A DNA stretch of 64,000 bases from Acinetobacter lwoffii (GTDB lineage: Bacteria; Pseudomonadota; Gammaproteobacteria; Pseudomonadales; Moraxellaceae): the NCBI RefSeq assembly GCF_024129355.1, contig NZ_JAMXXP010000009.1, positions 41,958 to 105,957 of the forward strand. The letters run 5' to 3'. Under the pieces are notes generated by a model that was not told the origin of the DNA, searched no databases, and saw only the letters and a list, made by a program, of their open reading frames with translations. This document shows positions 28,019-36,981 of the stretch, piece after piece; within the stretch, counting starts at the first letter, position 1, and the number at the start of each line of letters is the position of its first letter. Made by a program: the position numbers and the translations under genes.

Positions 28019-29743
28019 TTAACCTTGAACCAATAACAGATGATCAGCAATTGGCCCCAAGACCAGGACTGGCATAAATTGCAATAAGGTCAACATCACC
28101 ACAATGGCAATTAAAGTCAGTGCGAATGTTGGCGTTTCGACTTTTAAACTGCCGCTGCTTTCAGGTGCTTGGCGTTTGGCAGCTAAACGTGTAGCGATGA
28201 TTAAAGGAATAATTAATGTCGGGAAACGGCCGAGCAATAAAGCAATACCGCATGTGACATTCCACCACACGGTATTGTCTGATAGCCCTTCAAAGCCTGA
28301 GCCATTGTTGGCAAATGCAGACACATATTCGTACAGAACTTGAGAAATGCCGTGGTATTGCGGATTACTGTTGCCCGTCAATTCAGGGAAAAATACAGTT
28401 ATTGCGGTTAAACCAAGAATGACGATGGGTTGGATCAAAATCACAACAGCGAGCAGCTTGATTTCACCGGCTTCAATTTTGCGGCCAAACAATTCTGGGG
28501 TTCGGCCGGTCATTAAGCCTGCAATAAAGACCGCTAAAAACAGATAAATTATGAATTGCTGCAAACCGCAGCCTATTCCGCCCCAAATGGCATTGATCAG
28601 CATATTGGACAATTGCACCATACCTGTGAGCGGTGCAGATGAATCATGCATCATATCCACTGAGCCGTTATTGACTTGGGTGGTGACCGCTGACCACAAA
28701 GCAGATGATGCCTCGCCAAAACGCACTTCTTTACCTTCCATGGCGGAAAGCAATGTCGAATTCGATGAAAGGCTTTCTGACCAGATAGCGCTAGTCGCAG
28801 AAATGATCGACATCAGCAGCATTGAAGCAAAGACCAAGCCTGCGAATTTGGCGCGTTTGGTGAAAAAGCCCAGCATAAAAATCACCGAAACAGGGATCAG
28901 TAAAATCGCAAGCATTTCCAGAAAGTTTGACAATGGTGTCGGATTTTCCAAAGGTACACTGCTGTTCGGACCATACCAGCCACCACCATTACTGCCCAAT
29001 TGCTTAATTGCTACCATGGGCGCAACAGGGCCTAAAGGTATTTTTTGCGTTGTTAATTCGCTGCTTTGGTCGATGACTTGAACTTCTGGGCCGCCTTGAA
29101 AAGTCGATGGTACGCCTTGGCCAGTGAGCAATAATGACCAAACCATGCATAAAGGAATCAGAAAGCGGAACGTCGGACGAATCACATCGGCCCAATAGTT
29201 GCCGACATTAATTTGCTGCACTTTATGCTTAAAGCTGGTCTGTTGATCGGTTTCAGAAAGTGCATTGGATTGTTTGTAGAACAGTGCTCGAACTGTAGCC
29301 ACCACCATCGCCAGGCCCATCATCGGCGTGATGATCTGCAAGCCGACAATGCCGACCATTTGCGATAAATATGACAGTTGCGCCTGTCCTGAATAGTGCT
29401 GCTGGTTGGTGTTGGTCAGAAACGAAATCATGGTATGCAGCGCCAAATCCCATGACATATTCGGTGCATGGTTTGGGTTCAACGGCAGGCTAGCTTGAAC
29501 CATAAATAGAGTCCAAGTCACCAAACCGATCACTGCACAGCTCATGACAAAATTGAATGAATAGGTTTTGACATTCATCCCCCGTTTGGGATTGATTCCT
29601 AAAACCGCGTAAATGGGCTTTTCAATCCAATTGAATAGAGGATCAATTTTCATATCGCGGTTGTGCATAATTGCTGCGAGGTATTTACCCAAGGGATAAG
29701 CCAGAACAAAGACGATGCCTAAAAGCAAAGCAAACTCTAACAT
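28019..29743 (-). CDS. kdpA: K+-transporting ATPase channel subunit KdpA
   Basis: The 574-residue, ten-helix KdpA provides the K+ selectivity filter. The four filter loops are visible as TNTNQQHYSG, GSNGGGWYGPNS, an intermediate loop near WSAVTTQVNNGS, and SAFANNGSGFEGL. AGGAGT precedes the ATG at 29743. It is the first annotated structural gene of kdpABCDE. A KdpF-like hydrophobic peptide was not found upstream; instead a 45-codon polar frame ends across its start codon. Confidence 0.97.
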   Translation of the reverse strand: MLEFALLLGIVFVLAYPLGKYLAAIMHNRDMKIDPLFNWIEKPIYAVLGINPKRGMNVKTYSFNFVMSCAVIGLVTWTLFMVQASLPLNPNHAPNMSWDLALHTMISFLTNTNQQHYSGQAQLSYLSQMVGIVGLQIITPMMGLAMVVATVRALFYKQSNALSETDQQTSFKHKVQQINVGNYWADVIRPTFRFLIPLCMVWSLLLTGQGVPSTFQGGPEVQVIDQSSELTTQKIPLGPVAPMVAIKQLGSNGGGWYGPNSSVPLENPTPLSNFLEMLAILLIPVSVIFMLGFFTKRAKFAGLVFASMLLMSIISATSAIWSESLSSNSTLLSAMEGKEVRFGEASSALWSAVTTQVNNGSVDMMHDSSAPLTGMVQLSNMLINAIWGGIGCGLQQFIIYLFLAVFIAGLMTGRTPELFGRKIEAGEIKLLAVVILIQPIVILGLTAITVFFPELTGNSNPQYHGISQVLYEYVSAFANNGSGFEGLSDNTVWWNVTCGIALLLGRFPTLIIPLIIATRLAAKRQAPESSGSLKVETPTFALTLIAIVVMLTLLQFMPVLVLGPIADHLLLVQG

Positions 29744-29874
29744 GGCATTTCACTCCTATGTTTCAGAGCTGAAATCTGCTTAAAGAAGTTGAAATAAGAT
29801 ATATTTTGATTGTTTTGTACAACGCAATTTTTTTGATGCTGTACCTGCTGATGCGCGTGAATGACCGCACTCAT
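29737..29874 (-). CDS. Possible 45-residue leader ORF overlapping kdpA start
   Basis: An ATG at 29874, preceded by AGGA at 8 bases, opens a 45-codon frame ending in a TAG within the first codons of kdpA (29737-29739). The peptide is polar and Gln/Asn-rich (HAHQQVQHQ near the start) with no membrane helix, so it is not KdpF, which usually occupies this place. The overlap suggests translational coupling to kdpA if the frame is used. There is no family match that I recognise. Confidence 0.35.
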   Translation of the reverse strand: MSAVIHAHQQVQHQKNCVVQNNQNISYFNFFKQISALKHRSEMPC

Positions 29875-30056
29875 GTTTTTCATCCTAAGCATTGGGATAT
29901 TCCACTATCTAGTATGAAAAATAAAACCGTAAAGTCTCTATCCATAACTTTGGATGCCGCGTAAAGAAAGCGTAAAAATTTGGCTCAGTGAATTTATAAA
30001 TGCAGAAAAATATCTTAAAAGTGATGGCTATTATTATTCTGTGACTCACTTTATTT

Positions 30057-30854
30057 ATGGATATAATTTCAGTACTTAAAGCCTTATTTTTAGGTTTTAT
30101 AGAAGGTTTAACGGAGTTTTTACCCATTTCCAGTACTGGTCATTTAATTTTATTTGGCCATTTAATTGATTTTCATTCAGACTCAGGCCGTGTCTTTGAA
30201 GTTGTCATTCAACTGGGCGCAATCTTAGCCGTTTGTTGGCTCTACCGTAAAAAAATTATTAATCTACTACATGGTTTTATATCAGGTGATTACCATGCGA
30301 GACGTTTTGCGATAAATGTCTTCATTGCATTTATTCCTGCAGTAGTGATCGGAGTTATAGCTGTTGATTTTATTAAACAAGTTTTATTCAGTCCTTCGGT
30401 TGTTGCATCTGCACTGATTATTGGTGCACTGTTAATTTTTGCTGTAGAAGCTAAAAATTTTAAAGTCCAAACCATTGAGGCAACCAATATTGGATTCAAA
30501 CAGGCCATTGTTATTGGTTTGGTTCAATGTCTTGCGATGATTCCAGGGACTTCACGGTCTGGTGCAACCATTATTAGGGGGATGTTGGCGGGTTTATCAC
30601 GTAAAGCAGCTACTGAATTTTCTTTTTTCCTTGCCATACCAACAATGCTTGGTGCCGCTACTTATGACATATTTCGCAACGTTGATGTTTTAACTTCAGA
30701 AAATTTATTGAATATTTCCATAGGCTTTGTAACCGCATTCATCGCAGCTTTGCTTGTGGTAAAAGCCATGGTTAAATTTGTAGAAAAAAATACTTTAAAA
30801 GTTTTTGCTTGGTATCGTTTGGTATTAGGTTCAATCATCTTATTTATTTTTTAA
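30057..30854 (+). CDS. uppP: Undecaprenyl-diphosphatase UppP (BacA)
   Basis: The 265-residue membrane protein carries both BacA signature regions: [17 protein letters not shown] near residue 13 (Glu-rich loop and SSTGH) and [10 protein letters not shown] near residue 165. It dephosphorylates undecaprenyl diphosphate so the lipid carrier can be reused for peptidoglycan and surface glycans; extra copies often raise bacitracin tolerance. It is divergent from the kdp operon and shares its promoter region. As island cargo it may duplicate a chromosomal uppP (not visible here). Confidence 0.95.
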   Translation: MDIISVLKALFLGFIEGLTEFLPISSTGHLILFGHLIDFHSDSGRVFEVVIQLGAILAVCWLYRKKIINLLHGFISGDYHARRFAINVFIAFIPAVVIGVIAVDFIKQVLFSPSVVASALIIGALLIFAVEAKNFKVQTIEATNIGFKQAIVIGLVQCLAMIPGTSRSGATIIRGMLAGLSRKAATEFSFFLAIPTMLGAATYDIFRNVDVLTSENLLNISIGFVTAFIAALLVVKAMVKFVEKNTLKVFAWYRLVLGSIILFIF

Positions 30855-30876
30855 TACAAGCAAAAAAATAAATAAA

Positions 30877-30910
30877 TTAAAGAGAACTCGCTGTTCTCTT
30901 TAAGTTTTTT
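30877..30910. terminator. Bidirectional terminator between uppP and Gp3-like gene
   Basis: Perfect 11-base stem ttaaagagaac/gttctctttaa with a 5-base loop, then a T-run on the plus strand and an A-rich flank on the other side. It ends both convergent genes. Confidence 0.85.
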
Positions 30911-31845
30911 TAATTTACAACCCGTACATTCTGCTGCAAGCTTTTCTGAATCTCTTGTACAACACCCTCTCCCTGATGGAACTTAGGCCCTGATTTAGAT
31001 CCCTTTTTGGTTCTAGTTTGCAGGGGTTCAGATTCAATAAGTTCATCTATATCAAACTCCTTAACTACCTCCAAGCCTTCCTCCATGTCTACGTCCATCC
31101 TTCCATTCCCAAAGCCCTTCCTGGCAGTAAAATCCAAAGCCTCCTGATAAAACCCTGCCTGCTTACTCTGCTCATCCATTTGCTTCGCCTGAATAATCGC
31201 TTCATTCAAGCTAATCCCTTCTCTTAAAGTTAGATCCACGTAATACACAGGCTGACGATAACTTTGTGTCGTACTCTTGCCCCGCAATATCAATTGCAAG
31301 GGTAGACATGACAACAAGCCTCCTGAAGCTGCATGGTAATAACTGAGCCGTGCAGCCAAAGTTCGAATACTATTAAAGCCTGTAGTTCTAAAGATGAAGG
31401 TACCAAACTCATCCGATTCATCTAAGTTCACATGCAAACGCCCGTAGGGCTTGCAATGCCCGCCTTGAGCCAATGGGCATAAATCAGGGGATGGACAGGG
31501 ATGTTGCTCCACGCCTTGATTGGTTAATCGCTGGCAGGTTTCACCATTACCGACACAGACAGGTCTTCCAGTCTGTCGGTCAAACAGGCTGTATTCAGCG
31601 CGTAAGTTCAGATCAGGATCATTAAAGATCATTCTGACGGGGATTGAGCGCAACTTTTGATTAGGCGTATTGGCTCGAAGCTGATCATCTAATGGATGTT
31701 TGATCCACCCCTCTTTGCTTTGAATCTGTGAAGTAATGGTGAACTGGTCATCTTTTTCAGGCAATCGCTTACCATTCTTCTCGATCATCCGACCAATACT
31801 GATACGCCCTAGGATTGGAGGGGTAATTGCTAAACCTTTAATCAT
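30910..31845 (-). CDS. Gp3-like (recombination directionality factor-like) protein
   Basis: The 311-residue protein starts KGLAITPPILGRISIGRMI and contains a cysteine cluster (CVGNGETCQRL, PCPSPDLCPLAQGGHCKPYG at about residues 97-137) that probably binds a metal. The later conserved LDFTARKGFGNGRMDV ends the core before a low-complexity tail. Homologues are usually annotated as 'hydrolase or metal-binding protein' or as Gp3-like, a family that includes phage recombination directionality factors. It lies with YqaJ and DUF932 genes, as in many integrative elements. A role in excision or recombination is plausible but not shown. A truncated relative sits at 17782-18003. Confidence 0.7.
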   Translation of the reverse strand: MIKGLAITPPILGRISIGRMIEKNGKRLPEKDDQFTITSQIQSKEGWIKHPLDDQLRANTPNQKLRSIPVRMIFNDPDLNLRAEYSLFDRQTGRPVCVGNGETCQRLTNQGVEQHPCPSPDLCPLAQGGHCKPYGRLHVNLDESDEFGTFIFRTTGFNSIRTLAARLSYYHAASGGLLSCLPLQLILRGKSTTQSYRQPVYYVDLTLREGISLNEAIIQAKQMDEQSKQAGFYQEALDFTARKGFGNGRMDVDMEEGLEVVKEFDIDELIESEPLQTRTKKGSKSGPKFHQGEGVVQEIQKSLQQNVRVVN

Positions 31846-31954
31846 GTTGATATTCCTTAATGTATTACCTTACAAATTTGGGTCTATATATGTAGGTCGG
31901 AACAAGGACCAAATAAGTTACCCAAAGAATGTAGAGCCAGATAAAGTGCTACAG

Positions 31955-32006
31955 AAATCGCGACCGATTTGCTCTCTACCGAAGGGTAGAGAGCGGGGAG
32001 CGATTT
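31955..32006. promoter_or_regulatory. Nested hairpin in the Gp3-like gene leader
   Basis: gctctctacc (31971-31980) and ggtagagagc (31985-31994) form a perfect 10-base stem with a GAAG loop (CTTC on the minus strand). An outer pair aaatcgc (about 31955) and gcgattt (about 32000) encloses it. It lies in the 5' leader of the Gp3-like gene, 37 bases downstream of the YqaJ stop on the minus strand. There is no T-run, so a regulatory or processing role is possible. Confidence 0.5.
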
Positions 32007-32042
32007 TTGTGAATTTTTGATTTGGTGCTGTGTAAATAGGGC

Positions 32043-33101
32043 TTAGTCGGTATAGATGTTAAATCGACGACTGCCTTGCTTTTGAAGTGGATAAAGCTCG
32101 ATGAGTTCAGGCTGGTGCTGAAGCAATGCCTTGGTGTTGAGACTGATGGAGTCCTTCGCTTTCTTCCAGACTACTGAGCCATTTGCAAAGACAGCCCTTT
32201 CCTTGTCTTGCATCATCATCTGAATTTCATGTTTAAGTTGGTCAAAGCGTTCCTGCTGATGCTGAATCTCTTCCTTCATTTTGATGAGTTTGTCGAACAT
32301 TAAATTGGCATTTTCATTTTGCGAGAGATCCTCTACGGTTAAAGGTACATGCGCTGGATAGAGTTGTTGAATCGCTTTAGCTGCGGATTCACTGGCATCG
32401 ACTGATGGCGGCATATCCTTTTCTACACACTCCCAGAAATATCGTTCTGCTTTAACAATATGCTCAATCACGGATTCAGACCGTATCACTTTGAAGATCT
32501 TGGTTTCATGCCCACAGATCAAGACACAAACATGCGCTGCCTGTTTACCAGTCACCGCCAGTTGATGTTGCACCTGACACAGCACATATAAAGGCACACC
32601 ATCACGCCACAATTTTGCTCCATGCTCGCCTGCTGTTTTGCATTCTAGGATCTGAACGTCATCGCTGCCGACTACGCTGTAATCCAGATTGGCCAACATA
32701 AAGTGTTTATCGGGATCAGGATGCTGAAGTACTGCATTGATCCGTCGCACCTTGTTATGGGTGTGCATGCTATAGAACTCTGCCACCAAAGGTTCCAGCT
32801 GCTTGCCCCAATACAGCGGTGCTACACCTGAGCTTTCATCTTCTATGGATTGAGCCTGCCGTCCGGTTTTGATCAGCCAGAGTTCCAGCATCGACATGTA
32901 GGGATTGAGACCACAGGCAGTCGCTGCATCACTGCTACCGATACCTTGTTTACGAACTTCAAGCCAGTCCTGATATTCCATCCCTTTGGTGTTGACCAGT
33001 CGCTTGGCTGCTGTTGAGCGTTTGGTGGTGATGGTTGGATTGACTACAATCTTTGATCCTACCGTCGTAGGCTGATGGGAAATAGATACAATTTGATTCA
33101 T
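32043..33101 (-). CDS. YqaJ-family viral recombinase (lambda-type exonuclease)
   Basis: I start at the ATG at 33101 because AAGGATAA lies 7-8 bases upstream; the frame extends 21 codons further without such a signal. The protein of 352 residues has the YqaJ fold: RKQGIGSSDAATACGLNPY (N-terminal signature, about residues 70-90), then a PD-(D/E)xK-type core ANLDYSVV...ILECKTAG, and VLCQVQHQLAVTG. A coiled-coil tail follows (KMKEEIQHQQERFDQLKHE). Family members degrade one strand of double-stranded DNA to feed strand annealing. No partner annealing protein is obvious nearby, unless the DUF932 protein plays that role. Confidence 0.88.
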   Translation of the reverse strand: MNQIVSISHQPTTVGSKIVVNPTITTKRSTAAKRLVNTKGMEYQDWLEVRKQGIGSSDAATACGLNPYMSMLELWLIKTGRQAQSIEDESSGVAPLYWGKQLEPLVAEFYSMHTHNKVRRINAVLQHPDPDKHFMLANLDYSVVGSDDVQILECKTAGEHGAKLWRDGVPLYVLCQVQHQLAVTGKQAAHVCVLICGHETKIFKVIRSESVIEHIVKAERYFWECVEKDMPPSVDASESAAKAIQQLYPAHVPLTVEDLSQNENANLMFDKLIKMKEEIQHQQERFDQLKHEIQMMMQDKERAVFANGSVVWKKAKDSISLNTKALLQHQPELIELYPLQKQGSRRFNIYTD

Positions 33102-33143
33102 GGAATTATCCTTATAAATTCTGATCTCTGTAAAAGAAATGCA

Positions 33144-33179
33144 TAAAAAAGCCATACCCGACACAAGGTCGGGTATGGC
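33144..33179 (-). terminator. Strong hairpin terminator between DUF932 and YqaJ genes
   Basis: gccatacccgac (33151-33162) pairs perfectly with gtcgggtatggc (33168-33179); on the minus strand a T-run follows (plus-strand aaaaaa at 33145-33150). It separates the DUF932 transcript from YqaJ, which lies 43 bases further on. Confidence 0.85.
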
Positions 33180-33276
33180 GATTTGTTTGCTGTTTTAATT
33201 GAGAGGGGTTACATGAGTGCTCTGATGAGCATTTGTTTGGGGTGACTTGATTTCAACATAAGTGAGTTAGTTAATT

Positions 33277-34308
33277 TCACGCGATCAAAGCAAGTGCTTG
33301 CTCCAATCCTCGTTGTTTCACCCCCGCACCTGCACCAAACCAAGCTGAATCAAGACGGTGATCTGTACTCATAGCTCGTCGTTCATGATCCACAAATTCT
33401 GTAATCGAACACAGTAAGCCATAAGCCGTATCTTTAGCTGATGACAATTCAGCCCCACGACCTTGACCATTAAACATCTCTAAAGCTTTATTCATGGCAC
33501 GACCATTCGGTTCAGGCTTTTTCTCCTGAGCTTGCTGTGCGACATTACGATAGAACTGAATAATGTTTTCTTCAGGATCGGAAATTGACATGGTGCTGTT
33601 GTTGAATACGGCATCAAAGTAAGCCTTCGCTTCCTGTTGACTGACTTTACGCTGTGTGAGTTGTTTCATCTCATACATGTGTTCATCCCATGCACGAACT
33701 GAAATACCCAATTGCTGTTTCACTTTCTCTGCATCAAACCTGGTACTATGCGGAACCTTCACCACACCTGCACTACTACTCTGTCCACGTAGAGCAATCG
33801 CCAAAGTGTTGTTACAGACCACCCGGATACTAGTGAATTGTGCTGTCGTTGCCAACGTGCCATCACATGCAGTAGCCAGCAAGATATAACCATTACTGAC
33901 ATCCTTAGACTTTAACGCGGTACTTTGCCCGGTACGTGCCAAAGCCCAGAACTTCTTCCCACCTTTCAAAACCCCTGCGGTTTCTAACTCAAAGCCAGAT
34001 TGCTCTGTCAGATCCCGGTAGAACTCCAGAATCTCTTTAGGCTGAACTTCCTGATAACGCTGACTTACTACAGATAAAGGTGCATGGGTATCTGAACGAT
34101 ACAACACTCGCTGTTCTTCAAATGGCATGATAATGCTCTGACCACGCTCATTCTGTGCCATATAGCTGACGTTCGACGATTCAATCCGCCAGTCCATCCC
34201 GGCTTGCTGTGCCCAGACTTCCAGTGGTTGATTCGGACTCAGCTGATTACCGAGACCATGCCAAGGGGTTTCGCCCACATAGGCGATTTGTTCGATTTGA
34301 TGTGCCAT
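33277..34308 (-). CDS. DUF932 phage/plasmid-like protein
   Basis: The 343-residue protein has the DUF932 (TIGR03299) signature: the start HQIEQIAYVGETPWHGLG, then LYRSDTHAPLSVVSQRYQEVQP, and IRVVCNNTLAIALR in the middle. These proteins are common on phages, plasmids and integrative elements beside YqaJ-type recombinases; a part in recombination or DNA protection is suspected but not established. A strong terminator follows it. Confidence 0.87.
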   Translation of the reverse strand: MAHQIEQIAYVGETPWHGLGNQLSPNQPLEVWAQQAGMDWRIESSNVSYMAQNERGQSIIMPFEEQRVLYRSDTHAPLSVVSQRYQEVQPKEILEFYRDLTEQSGFELETAGVLKGGKKFWALARTGQSTALKSKDVSNGYILLATACDGTLATTAQFTSIRVVCNNTLAIALRGQSSSAGVVKVPHSTRFDAEKVKQQLGISVRAWDEHMYEMKQLTQRKVSQQEAKAYFDAVFNNSTMSISDPEENIIQFYRNVAQQAQEKKPEPNGRAMNKALEMFNGQGRGAELSSAKDTAYGLLCSITEFVDHERRAMSTDHRLDSAWFGAGAGVKQRGLEQALALIA

Positions 34309-34330
34309 CGTTCTTATCTCCTATGATGAT

Positions 34331-34609
34331 TCAACGAAAGTTTTGCTGACAGTGATTGCAATGGTAATACGTCAGCGTGATCGGCTTTTTCGGCTCATCA
34401 AACACACTACTAAATAGGCCACCAATGACTGCACCTGCAAGCCCGCCAAGCAGTGGTGATACAGGCAGTGGCAAACCCTTTGAAATGGATGCACCGATGG
34501 TAGCAAACGAAGCTGATGCTGCTAGACCCGTAGAATCAGAACCATTCACCTGCTGATTAACCACTTGAATAACCTGATCGGAAAAACAATAAGGACAATT
34601 TAAACTCAT
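34331..34609 (-). CDS. Small zinc-ribbon protein with glycine-zipper membrane segment
   Basis: I start at the ATG at 34609 because AGAGG stands 8 bases before it; an upstream in-frame ATG lacks this. The 92-residue product begins with a CPYC knuckle (residues ~5-8), has a hydrophobic Gly-rich stretch (LLGGLAGAVIGGLFSSV) and ends with YHCNHCQQNFR. The two Cys pairs can form one zinc ribbon around the membrane segment. Function unknown; such proteins are often island-borne. It lies 22 bases upstream of the DUF932 gene and is probably co-transcribed. Confidence 0.65.
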   Translation of the reverse strand: MSLNCPYCFSDQVIQVVNQQVNGSDSTGLAASASFATIGASISKGLPLPVSPLLGGLAGAVIGGLFSSVFDEPKKPITLTYYHCNHCQQNFR

Positions 34610-34712
34610 AATATATACCTCTAGAAATGACAAAAGCTCACCGATGGGCAAGCCTTGCAAAGTTAAAAAACTCGTTTTCATCTAGATAATGTATATCTGA
34701 GATTATTTTCAT

Positions 34713-35621
34713 TTAGCGTCTATCATACTGCGCTCTTAACTGACCTTTACCAAATACTCTTCGTCCTTTTGGCTTTACACGTAAGTATTGAAGAGTACGT
34801 TTGTGATGATCAGCAATGTATTCCATTGCCTCAATGAAATTTGTCACTTGGATTGAATCACGACGATAAATCACACCGATCCCTAGCTTATTCTCTCTTC
34901 GAAGTTTCGCTACACGTTCACGGTTCCAGCAATTATAGCCTTGACCATAACCTCTAGTAATATCCCTCCATAGCTCAATAATTTCATTTCCCCAATATGC
35001 CGCGCTTCCATCACGATAGGCATTATCATAAATGATTGCTAAATGGCAATGAAAACCTTTACTTTTACCGCCTTGCTCCACTCCCCATATATACCCGATC
35101 ACATGTTTAAATATGCCATCCTTATTCTGGATACGATTAAGCAGTATATCCAAATCATTATAAATATCTTCAACTCTGATGCGACTAGAATGTTCTTGTA
35201 AATAACCCAAGTCCACCCGAGCAACTAATATTCGGCTATATTTACCAATTATTGACTCACAATATTCCTGCACTTCAAGTTTATTTTCATCTTTCTGTTT
35301 TTCGATCATCTTATAATCTTTTTCAAAATCCTCAGATAAATCTAAAAACCACGCTCTCATCTCTCTATACCCAATTATCTTTAGCTCATCCATAAGATCA
35401 AAATAATCGGAATCTATTCTCTGTAAGTCATATCTCAGAATTACAAAGAATTTAAGATAACCTGTGTATTCCTCATCAGGATCATAAATATCATTAAAGT
35501 CTAATAACAGATTAGTAAGCTGTGAATAGAATTCATCCCATTCCCTACTTCTTCTTTTTAGACATTTTAAGAAGTTCTCAATATCAAGTGTAAGTTGTGC
35601 CTGATTAATTGAAGCTCTCAT
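34713..35621 (-). CDS. YagK/YfjJ (inovirus Gp2-like) protein, possible replication initiator
   Basis: I start at the ATG at 35621 (AGG at 7 bases) instead of the far TTG at 35696. The ~302-residue product has the YagK/YfjJ C-terminal domain: GYIWGVEQGGKSKGFHCHLAI with the HxH element typical of HUH-like rolling-circle proteins, then YWGNEIIELW and TNFIEAMEYIADHHKRTLQY. The family relates to the inovirus Gp2 replication protein and occurs in phage satellites and islands. The AT-rich region upstream (35622-36084) would be a natural place for an origin. Confidence 0.78.
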   Translation of the reverse strand: MRASINQAQLTLDIENFLKCLKRRSREWDEFYSQLTNLLLDFNDIYDPDEEYTGYLKFFVILRYDLQRIDSDYFDLMDELKIIGYREMRAWFLDLSEDFEKDYKMIEKQKDENKLEVQEYCESIIGKYSRILVARVDLGYLQEHSSRIRVEDIYNDLDILLNRIQNKDGIFKHVIGYIWGVEQGGKSKGFHCHLAIIYDNAYRDGSAAYWGNEIIELWRDITRGYGQGYNCWNRERVAKLRRENKLGIGVIYRRDSIQVTNFIEAMEYIADHHKRTLQYLRVKPKGRRVFGKGQLRAQYDRR

Positions 35622-36084
35622 GTTTGAACCTATGTGTGTGATAGTTACATAAGAGATAGGGAATTCAGTATATATATACGTTTTACTTCTTAACAAGGTA
35701 TTAACTAATAAACGATTAGATTAATAACCAAAGCTTAAAATAAACCAAATTATCAGTAAATCAAAATAAAATATAAAACCTCAAATACAATTTTCCCGTA
35801 TTTCACAAAGATTTTTTAATACCCTACCCCTCATTAAAAGCTAGAATTAAGGAATAAAATTAATTTTAGACTATATCGTTTTATTACCTAATTTTAGTTA
35901 TAAAAAAATTAAATTAAAAACTTATATTGCCTAAACATTTTTTATTTATAACACCCTTATTCCCTAGTAGAAAGCTTTTAAAAATATAGTGCAAAACAAG
36001 GGGAAATAGAGTGAAAAACTTAGTAGAAAGTATTGTTTTTATTACCTAAAGTATGACGTAAGCTTTTTTAAAATAGGATACAAA
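35622..36084. other. AT-rich region upstream of Gp2-like gene, possible origin
   Basis: No gene is seen. The ten-base motif tagtagaaag occurs twice (35965-35974 and 36021-36030). Long A/T tracts and two copies of an attaccta motif (about 35884 and 36041) also occur. The place between a replication-type gene and divergent cargo would suit an origin or a shared promoter, but there are no clear iterons. Confidence 0.35.
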
Positions 36085-36981
36085 ATGCGCAATTCTGAAC
36101 TAGACAATCTTAAATCATATCTGACACAACTTAGAGATGAAGATCTTATCTGGGCACTGTTTGTCTATCATCGCCCAAATATTGATAACAATCGCAGAAT
36201 ACGGGAGAGTAACGATGCTATAGAAAAAGACATCGCAAAACTGAACAGCCTAGATAAACTCAGGAACATAAGTAAATTTATAATTGATGAAATGAATAAT
36301 AGTAGTGATGATGATATCTATTATTTTTTACGTGATTTAAAGGATTTTCAATCTAGAATCACAATACATTCTTTTGACTTTAATAAAATTAAAGATAATC
36401 AAAGATTCTTACAATTTGCATGCAAAGTCTTGAATGAAAAAGAAGGAGATCGCTTAATTTTAGATATAAAAAATCTATACTTCCAGCTCCTTTATCTGGC
36501 TTATACAATCCCTTTTTATTATGAAAATTCTAGATCAATTGAAAATATATATTATCGATTTGACAAAATATACACAAAATTCAACAGTCATTTTAAATCA
36601 TCATGCTCTGATTTTTTTGTATGGGCTAAAAAGTATATTAATGAAAACTCAGAATTTAGGAGATACAGAAGAGATGCATCACATGTATCTGAATATGAGA
36701 CTTTAATTAACTCAATATTTGATATTATCTATTATGAAGATGAAAATATTCACTATGCTTTAAGAAAAAAATTATCTAACGCGTGGTATCAAAAAAAGCA
36801 CCGTGAGGAGAAAAAGGTGAAAAAACCTCACTATTACGCATTAACTAAAAGAGCTAGAGAAGCGTTGCTTACATTAGCTTTCAAGAATGGTCTGACCGAA
36901 GAGCAAATGATCGAAAGACTCATCAATGAAACCTATGCCAAAGAATGCTGTTCAGTCGATGGAGAAAACCTATATTTGTAA
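36085..36981 (+). CDS. Hypothetical protein with C-terminal ribbon-helix-helix-like segment
   Basis: The 298-residue protein is mostly helical and charged. The last ~50 residues (KPHYYALTKRAREALLTLAF, then GLTEEQMIERLINETYAK) resemble a ribbon-helix-helix DNA-binding segment preceded by a basic KKHREEKKVKK stretch. AGGATA stands upstream of the ATG. I recognise no overall family. It is the only plus-strand gene in this part of the island besides the PrtN-like gene, is very AT-rich, and could be a regulator or cargo of the element. Confidence 0.65.
   Translation: MRNSELDNLKSYLTQLRDEDLIWALFVYHRPNIDNNRRIRESNDAIEKDIAKLNSLDKLRNISKFIIDEMNNSSDDDIYYFLRDLKDFQSRITIHSFDFNKIKDNQRFLQFACKVLNEKEGDRLILDIKNLYFQLLYLAYTIPFYYENSRSIENIYYRFDKIYTKFNSHFKSSCSDFFVWAKKYINENSEFRRYRRDASHVSEYETLINSIFDIIYYEDENIHYALRKKLSNAWYQKKHREEKKVKKPHYYALTKRAREALLTLAFKNGLTEEQMIERLINETYAKECCSVDGENLYL

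Noticed and set aside
29737..29874. KdpF upstream of kdpA
   Set aside because: The peptide is polar, with no membrane helix; KdpF is a short hydrophobic peptide. It is listed only as a possible leader ORF.
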